From: Oxytricha trifallax
Taxonomy: Eukaryota > Ciliophora > Spirotrichea > Sporadotrichida > Oxytrichidae
Direction: 5' to 3'
NCBI GenBank assembly: GCA_000711775.1
Contig: ARYC01000470.1
Coordinates: 1 to 64,000 of the forward strand
Length of the DNA stretch: 64,000 bases
A program made the translations under genes and the position numbers. The notes beneath the pieces were generated by a model, which ran no database searches, was not told where the DNA came from, and was given only the letters and a program-made list of their open reading frames with translations. Shown one piece after another: positions 59,481 to 64,000 of the stretch. How positions within the stretch are numbered: position 1 is the stretch's first letter; every line of letters starts with the position of its first letter.

Positions 59481-62058
59481 TCTTATCATTATATTAAGTT
59501 TTTTAATAAATTTAAAGTTTTCATATTTTAAATGATAAATGGCAATTTATTTCAAAGTGAGAAGTCTCAACATATCAACATTATAAATAAGCATTAAGTG
59601 CTATTCAATTCTAAAAATAGGCATGTATAATAGAAATGCGTGAACAATATATAAAAAAATTAAAAAATAATAACACCAAGAACAGAATTCAAATATCTTA
59701 TGCACACTCATATTGAATCATTCCATGGAATAATCTTCAGGCACCTTTTATGACTTAGGCTATTGAGTTATAATTACATTTTTTATATGAACTCAATACT
59801 TTGCCCTTCTACTCTAAATTTGGATTTATTATAATGAACATTTCGAACTTGAAAAAATGGCTCATTCTCCAGTTGTCAATATTCCTTATCTTTGTTGAAA
59901 ATTCTTTTTCTCATCTTAAGCGTAACTTAAATTTCTGATTCTATTAGCAAACTTTATTAATTGGGAGAAGTAGTTAGTATGGAGAGTGGGTAGCACCCCT
60001 TAGAAATATTTTCTATCAAGCAGTAAGTTATAATCTGAGTTAAAATTCATTTATTTCATTAATTCTTAGTCTTCTTTCTGAATCTTTTTGAAAATATTCT
60101 TAACTGAAAGTTCTTCATAGTATGTAACATTTAGCTATGCTACTTCGCCTGACTTAAGAAGCATTGTTTCTTCAGATAAGAAATCTTTGATGAATCTCAT
60201 AGTTATATTCTCATCACTTGGTAAAAAAGTAGCCATAAATAGGGTTATAGTGTTATACAAGTAAAATATTAATATTATATCATAGAAAATTAACCCAGTC
60301 ATTCTTTGATCTGAATCGAGATTGGAACTCCCTTACATCTTAGCATGGACAGTGGATTTTACATTTTTATTTATCTATATTAAAATTATTTGCATAAAAT
60401 GAAAATTAAAATAATTACTGATCTGAACTATAGATTCATCACCAAGAGTCAACATATAAAATTGAAATTTATTTATATTTATATTTTATATATTGATGAG
60501 AAATTATTTTAGATTTTTATAATTAAATACCTTATTAAACTAAACAATAAACTCACAGTTTTAATTATTTAAAAACTATTTTTGTGTAAAAGCTCTTTTA
60601 AAATTTAAATTGTTCTCGACTAAGGAGTTAAGTTTGAATTATAATTTTATAGGTTTATTTTAAAATTTCAATGTTATTATATATTATTCTACAATACTAA
60701 GTAGAAGTATTTAAAATTTACCATTATCTTGAGCATTACTCATTATACTTTTTTCAATATTAAATATATTTTTTTGTTTTTAAACAAATATGGTTATGGG
60801 TCAACAAAGCAAATTAAACATATTTACAAAAAACTAATCATTAGTGAGACTTTATTTATAATTAGAGTATCAACTCCTTAAATAATGGGTGAAGTATTGT
60901 ATCCTTTTCAGAGAAAAATTAACTTATGTATGGTTGAAGTTTACTCCGAATTGACTAACGGGATTATAGAACAAAAATATGGGAGGCATCTTAAAGTAAG
61001 AGAAAAGAAGTATATAAATTAAAGATAATTATTTACAGGGAATTATAAGAAAAACCATTCTACTAAAGTAATATTATTATATTTGATAAATCTTTGAAAA
61101 TTAAATAATATTTGTAATATACTCTAAACGAAACAAAATTATTAAATCATTGATTCTAATTTTAAAAATGGAATTAAAAATGCTAAAATTTGCCAAAAAA
61201 CTCTCTCAAGGTAATATATCTCATACTAAAGGGTATATAAAGAAAGTAAGTTTTTATCTAAAATATCATATTGGCAATGTTTAATTAGACATTTCTTACG
61301 AATTAAAGTTTACAAAATTGTAATTTTTATTATATTTAAAGATGGATTTTATTCTAACTGCGCTCCCTTTATTTTGTAAAATAGCTTAATATAAATCTAT
61401 CTTCACAATATTCTTCAGATTTCAAACTATAATAGAATTTATCATGACGCTGCACTAAACAACAAACTTTTTAGGAAAGAATAAATATAAATTAAAAAAT
61501 TTCATATAAATAATTAGCTTAAATAACTACTCCTAATATATAATATAGTTTTTACTAATTTCATTTTTTTATCAATATAATGAAATTTATTTTTAAATTA
61601 TATTTTTAAAGACAGTTACTATTATTTTGAATATTTTTATTTTTAACGATTGTTTTGTTATTTATCAATATTAATCTTGAAAGCTTTTTAGAAAAAAAGA
61701 CAAGGCAATTTGAAAGCCCTAATAACAATAAAAACTGCGATTTTAGAAAAGATGAGAGGTACTGAGAAATACAGATTTTTATTCTAGAATAAATATAGGA
61801 AGTAAAGAATGAGGTTAGAGTTAATGCTAGTCGATAGAAAAATAGATGGCCAAGAGTCTTTTCAGAGCAGACATCTGCTGTATATATTTGGCTAGATATC
61901 AACAAAAATTCTTTTTTCATCCTCTTGTCCTTATTATTCAGATATGTTTGTGCTAAAATTATTCTTTCATTTTTTAAATGAGCCTCTCACCCTAATTTCT
62001 TCACCATGTTCTATTAAATACTTCCATAGAGCCTTTTATTGTTATAGAATACTTAGCT

Positions 62059-63001
62059 TCACCTTAATCTTGAAATCATTATTATCAACTTCTATTTAAA
62101 TCTTTTCTTGCTTTAAGAAAAAAGTTCCTCTATGCAATTAAATTCGAGGGAGAATGTGGCGTTAAACAAGAATTTCCATTAGCATACTTGAATATATCTT
62201 AAAACTATTTTAAGAAGGTGGCTCCTCAAGTTATCTAAATATATAGCAACGTAAATTTATTTATTCTTAATCTGAAAGTACTCAATCATTGCTTTCATGT
62301 CTTTGATGTTCAAAAAATTTAGCTTTGTTTATCCTCAAGTCCAACCTCCCTCTTTACTACCACTATTGATACAAAAGTAAAAAGCTGGAATGCCTCTTTG
62401 TGTTGTATTATTTAGTTATGACCTCCCTTGACCATGAGTGCTGAGTTACGACATATGCCTTAAAGATGATCTCATCGACATTTATAATTTTTTGCCTTAG
62501 TATATCATGCTAAGAAGCTGGGATAACCTCTAAAATCTGATTTAAATTATATCTTATTATTTCTATATATTTAATCTGTAAGTGGATCTCATGACTTTGT
62601 ATTTGATTTTGTGTTTTTTTAAATGAATCAAAGTTGAGAAAGGGTAATTTCCTAAGTCAGGAAAGATCCAATGAAAAGTTTAACTCTAATTTAAAGAGAT
62701 AATCTTTCCATTACCTAAAAGTTTCTTTTGCGATAAGAAATTCATCCATTTGCTAGGGTATTTTTTGTTTTTAGACCTCAATTTTTCTACCAAGCTCTAC
62801 TTTTTTAGTAATAGCTCGAACAAATTTCATGGAAACATTTATAGTTTTGGCTATGTTAATAAGTGTCGGATTAGCTTGTAATGCTTAATTGGGTGCAAGG
62901 TCCCATAGAGAAGCAACAATAAATACTATGAGATTGACTTCTTTTAGGCTGGACTTTTGAAGAATTTTATTGCCGAAAGATTGTTTATAAATATGATTCA
63001 T
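62059..63001 (-). pseudogene. TBE-like DD34E transposase, third copy
   Basis: ATG 63001 gives MNHIYKQSFGNKILQKSSLK. A helix-turn-helix-like part (NPTLINIAKTINVSMKFVRA) follows, and then a long open frame with one TGA (after FSLDLS) to the first Asp in IINVDEIIFKAYVV near 62475. After frame changes the second Asp is in VAIYLDNLRSH near 62232 and the Glu in LEFNCIEELFSQSKKRFK. Exactly 34 residues separate them. All three catalytic residues survive. DNLRSH and NVDEIIF are closer to the TBE-type enzymes (DNLRVHH, IIDEVMF) than to the 2277-4033 family. The gene ends at TGA 62061-62059. No inverted repeats or kinase gene were found around it. A plus frame at 61650-61930 with charged composition could be a remnant of a 22-kDa-type partner. 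Confidence 0.72.
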
Positions 63002-64000
63002 CCAACTTTTACTAGCACATTTAAAAATTTAAGTGGTGTATATCTATATTTTACTTTTTTATAATTTTGTCTCTTTCACAATCTATTTTTCTTTTATTCA
63101 GAGCATAGCTTTCTGTTAAAAGTTCTTGAACTCTTAGTATATTTGAGATATTTTTTATAGTATGTATAAACTATGATTCTTTTTTAGGATTTGTTGTACC
63201 ATGTCTCAACAATGAAACATAGTTTTATACTTAGTTCTTGCTTAGGATGGACTTCATAGTCTAGTTATTACAATTTTTAAAATTATCAAATTAATACATA
63301 ATACATAGAATAAATTATTATTTCTGCTTTGTGAAGTTAAAAAACGGCATCTACTTTATCTAGAGTGGTTTTTTAATTTTAATATAAAATTTCTAATCTT
63401 AAATATTTAATGAAAGACAAGGTCAAGTAAAGCCTTAATTTTTGATTTATTTCCTCATATTTGTAATCTATTTATCTTCTTTTTACTAAATTCAGCTCTC
63501 TCTTCCAGCGTAAATATTTTTTATTACGCTTGTTTTTTTTTCTCCAAAATTAGTTTGATTTTGTGTCTAATAAAATCGTTAAATTCACTTTTAAATATTA
63601 GCCTTGGATTCTCATTTATCCATTCAACTATTAATATTTAATTTAGTCATAATATTATCTATTTATAGTAAACTAGAACTCTCATTTTACTTTAATTATT
63701 ATTTTTATAATGAGATATGTCTGACCCTTCAAATTTACATGCCCTATTGAAATTTATGTCATCTAGCTTGGACTTGCTTAATGGAGCTTAAGATTTATTC
63801 AATATTTTTATTATAAAAACTAAAGTTAATTATTAAAATAATTTCTTACAATTTAATGAAATCGAAGTCTTGGTATCTCAAATGTTACAACAACTAAAAA
63901 TTCAATCAGAAAACATTTTGTTGCTATTTTTTACTACAAAAAAGACATTTGGATAGTGCCCTTATTTTTTGAAATAATTTTTTTCCCCTTAATTTCTATT
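63002..64000. other. AT-rich stretch to the window edge, no gene seen
   Basis: No motif or repeat was recognised. The right flank of the transposase element should be here, but its end cannot be placed. Confidence 0.35.

Larger units (their letters stand above)
51850..61900. other. Long AT-rich region, no certain gene
   Basis: Apart from the 52396 and 59230 entries, I found only chance-level frames here. The better ones are a minus frame at about 53520-53160 (FEGNVIELTMKNIKSNMIQY), a plus frame at 54574-55440 that would need two introns (starts MESLGSHCYDVKDFQSKF, with GTAAG after it), a clean 104-codon frame at 55517-55831 (MSTKCKKANPIIYNYLI), and 60885-61097 (MGEVLYPFQRKINLCMVE). Their composition is not clearly different from random AT-rich translation. 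No inverted repeat or RNA gene was recognised. Confidence 0.35.

Noticed and set aside
61606-61920. Minus-strand ORF of 104 codons next to the third transposase
   Set aside because: It is hydrophobic and Ser/Leu-rich, whereas the plus strand reads as charged protein; a gene on the minus strand is not supported.

Overview
The window looks like micronuclear (germline) DNA of a spirotrich ciliate of the Oxytricha/Sterkiella/Stylonychia group. Three things point there. First, long reading frames that match known protein families are full of TAA and TAG and end only at TGA, as expected if UAA/UAG encode Gln. Second, 12490-16599 is a complete TBE (telomere-bearing element) transposon: 4110 bp, 79-bp inverted repeats that begin with a C4A4 telomere-like block, and an ATT duplication on each side. 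TBEs are known from Oxytricha germline chromosomes. Third, the rest is AT-rich and crowded with decayed or nested mobile DNA, as in eliminated germline sequence. I identified no certain macronuclear-destined gene.

Layout. 1-6.2 kb: a SecA-type helicase relic, a minus-strand coiled-coil gene, a DD34E transposase and a Q/N-rich gene with a basic Ser/Arg tail. 6.2-7 kb: three pieces of a protein-kinase catalytic loop. 8.4-9.7 kb: an unidentified degenerate coding block. 11.1-21.3 kb, the most informative stretch: a minus-strand helicase gene split by the TBE, then a plus-strand paralogue of the TBE 22-kDa protein, then a minus-strand paralogue of the TBE transposase. That is the TBE gene order with a helicase in place of the zinc-finger/kinase gene, so I propose an older, decayed TBE-like element with a younger TBE nested in it. 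Its transposase also carries a 416-bp MITE. 21-35 kb: AT-rich DNA with decayed reading frames, a second transposase relic and a G/C-run foldback. 35.5-36.6 kb: a MITE and a GC-rich retroposon-like insertion. 42.2-46.1 kb: a third MITE and a non-LTR retrotransposon (LINE) with endonuclease and reverse transcriptase. 49.7-50.7 kb: a 950-bp foldback. 62-63 kb: a third TBE-like DD34E transposase.

Almost every recognisable gene has frameshifts or in-frame TGA codons, so most are called pseudogenes. Because only TGA stops translation here and the DNA is about 70-75% AT, open frames above 100 codons are expected by chance in large numbers. Reading frames without family similarity therefore carry low confidence. 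All translations, motif matches and repeat comparisons were done by eye; no database search was possible.
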